64,000 bases of DNA, from NCBI RefSeq assembly GCF_001426885.1, contig NZ_LMFP01000028.1, positions 643,811-707,810 on the forward strand. The letters are read 5' to 3'. Source of the stretch: Pelomonas sp. Root1444 (GTDB taxonomy: Bacteria > Pseudomonadota > Gammaproteobacteria > Burkholderiales > Burkholderiaceae_C). This document shows positions 62,625 through 64,000 of this stretch, in pieces. The position numbers were made by a program, and so were the translations under genes. How positions within the stretch are numbered: the first letter of the stretch is position 1; the number at the start of each line of letters is the position of its first letter. Under the pieces are notes generated by a model. The model had not been told where the DNA came from, did no database searches, and worked only from the letters and a program-made list of their open reading frames with translations.

Positions 62625-63937
62625 CAGCAGATGCCCTCGTACTGCGCGAAGCCAGCGTCACGCAGGTCGGCATAACCGTTCAAGTCCACGACACGCGCGT
62701 GCTTGGCAATCGCGATGATGCGTCGGCGCGTCTCGGCGTCCGCATGACCCACGACCACGACCTCGGCACGCGCCAGGGCCGCATCAGGCGTCTCGTGCAG
62801 CAGCTTGTCGAGATGGGGAATCTCGCGGTCGATGTATTCCTTGTTCTTGCCCAGCAGCCGCGCGATCTTGACGAACTTGTCGTAGATGGCGAGGTCGAAC
62901 CCCTTGCCCAGCAGCTTCTCGGCCAGCACGACCAGCGGCGAGTCGCGCAGGTCGTCGGTGCCCGGCTTGAAGGCCAGGCCGAACAGTGCGACCGGCTTGC
63001 GGCCGGCGGCGGCGATCAGCTCGTAGGCGCGGCCGATGTGGGCGTCGTTGCTGTCCAGCAGCGAGCCCAGCACGGGAATGTCGACGCCGCGCTCGCGGGC
63101 GATGGTCAGGAAGCCCTTGACCTCCTTGGGCAGGCAGGAGCCACCGAAGGCGAAGCCGGGGCGCAGGTAGGCCTTGGAGATGTTGAGCTGGGTGTCGCGG
63201 CAGAACAGCTCCAGCACGTCGCGCGAGTCCAGCCCCGTCTCCTTCAGCACCGCGCCGGCCTCGTTGGCGAACACGATCTTCAGCGCATGGAAGACGTTGC
63301 ACAGGTACTTGACCGACTCGGCCACACCCACGTCGGCCGCGACGAAGTTGCCCGGCACGCCGGTGTACAGACGCTTCATGACCTCGACGCCGGCCTCGTC
63401 CAGGCTGCCGACGATGGTCTGCGGCGGGTTGTGGAAGTCCGCCACCGACGAGCCCTCGCGCAGGAACTCGGGATTGAAGACCAGCGACAGCCGGTCACCG
63501 ATCTTGCGGCCGGCGGCCTTCTCCAGCAGCGGCGCGATGCGCGCGCGCGTCGTGCCGGGTGCCACGGTGCTGCGGATGACCAGCGTGTGCGGGCCGTCCT
63601 TCTTGGCGATCTCGGCGCCGATCTGGCCGACGACGGCGTCCAGCGCGGTCAGGTCAGGCATGTAGTTGGGCAGCGACGGCGTGGCGACGGAAATCAGCGA
63701 GATCTCGGTGTCGCGCACCGCGGCAGCGACGTCGCGCGTGGCCGTCAGCTTGCCGGCCTTGACGGCGGCGCCGATCAATTCCTCGATGCCCTCCTCCACG
63801 ACGGGGGACTGGCCGGAGGCGATCAGTTCGACCTTGAGCGGGTTGATGTCCACGCCCACCACCTCGTGGCCGAGTTCGGGCAGGCAGGCGCATGACACCG
63901 CGCCGACGTAGCCGAGGCCGAAAACCGAAACCTTCAT
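62621..63937 (-). CDS. Nucleotide-sugar 6-dehydrogenase, GDP-mannose/UDP-glucose type
   Basis: A 438-residue NAD-dependent enzyme that oxidises carbon 6 to a uronic acid in two steps. The NAD motif is MKVSVFGLGYVGAVSCACLP and the catalytic cysteine lies in GFAFGGSCLPKEVKG. NISKAYLRPGFAFGG and the general pattern are closer to AlgD (GDP-mannose) than to UDP-glucose dehydrogenases. It is the first gene of a tightly overlapping set ending with the deacetylase. The window ends 63 bases upstream, so its promoter is only partly seen. Confidence 0.9.
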   Translation of the reverse strand: MKVSVFGLGYVGAVSCACLPELGHEVVGVDINPLKVELIASGQSPVVEEGIEELIGAAVKAGKLTATRDVAAAVRDTEISLISVATPSLPNYMPDLTALDAVVGQIGAEIAKKDGPHTLVIRSTVAPGTTRARIAPLLEKAAGRKIGDRLSLVFNPEFLREGSSVADFHNPPQTIVGSLDEAGVEVMKRLYTGVPGNFVAADVGVAESVKYLCNVFHALKIVFANEAGAVLKETGLDSRDVLELFCRDTQLNISKAYLRPGFAFGGSCLPKEVKGFLTIARERGVDIPVLGSLLDSNDAHIGRAYELIAAAGRKPVALFGLAFKPGTDDLRDSPLVVLAEKLLGKGFDLAIYDKFVKIARLLGKNKEYIDREIPHLDKLLHETPDAALARAEVVVVGHADAETRRRIIAIAKHARVVDLNGYADLRDAGFAQYEGICW

Positions 63938-64000
63938 CTTGTTGTCCTTGTCGAAATCAAGCAGCGGCGCGCGCCGTGGCGGTGCCCAGGCCCGCATTGC

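Overview
This is a GC-rich chromosomal window of about 64 kb. Gene content and the dispersed GC-rich palindromic repeats suggest a betaproteobacterium of the order Burkholderiales, of the Rubrivivax, Roseateles or Leptothrix kind. The markers are an exosortase-A-associated exopolysaccharide locus, a KdpFABC-KdpDE system, and the aat-bpt N-end-rule pair. This placement is inferred from content, not from a database search. I see no rRNA, tRNA, CRISPR array, prophage or insertion sequence.

Regions from left to right. 1-2.5 kb: the end of an MscS channel, a short NhaP-type antiporter and two small unknown genes. 2.6-11.1 kb, minus strand: a six-gene run with a TPP-dependent acetolactate-synthase-like enzyme, two divergent citrate-synthase-family proteins, a TonB-dependent receptor, a Tat-type substrate-binding protein and an orphan histidine kinase. 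11.4-13.6 kb: a frameshifted M28 peptidase and an unknown protein. 14.0-20.9 kb: four secreted or exported glycoside hydrolases (GH39, GH5, GH43, GH43), probably for xylan and arabinoxylan. 21.4-23.4 kb: an ECF41 sigma factor with its carboxymuconolactone-decarboxylase partner and a divergent YCII gene. Both sigma-linked genes carry the same promoter pattern with identical spacing. 23.4-33.5 kb: the potassium block, read leftward as a 31-residue ORF, kdpF, kdpA, kdpB, kdpC, corA, kdpD, kdpE and a DUF3820 gene. 33.5-36.1 kb: riboflavin synthase, an ArsC-like protein, aat and bpt.

36.1-63.9 kb is one large exopolysaccharide locus of the exosortase A (XrtA) type. It holds a PLP decarboxylase, acyl-CoA ligase, acyl carrier protein and two odd alpha/beta hydrolases. 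It also holds several glycosyltransferases, a flippase, a WbsX/GH99-like protein, a double FemAB-type acyltransferase and an asparagine-synthetase-like protein. The rest is a WbpB/WbpD/WbpE-like amino-uronic-acid set, a polysaccharide deacetylase, an O-antigen-ligase-like polymerase and a nucleotide-sugar 6-dehydrogenase. No exosortase gene lies inside the window.

The points most worth a second look are these: the six-gene TPP/citrate-synthase/TonB/kinase run, whose two citrate-synthase-like proteins have altered catalytic residues; a roughly 29-residue in-frame repeat insertion in KdpA; the kdp leader, where the first ribosome-binding site lies in a perfect hairpin; the matched ECF41 promoters; and the asparagine-synthetase-like protein that lacks its N-terminal nucleophile.
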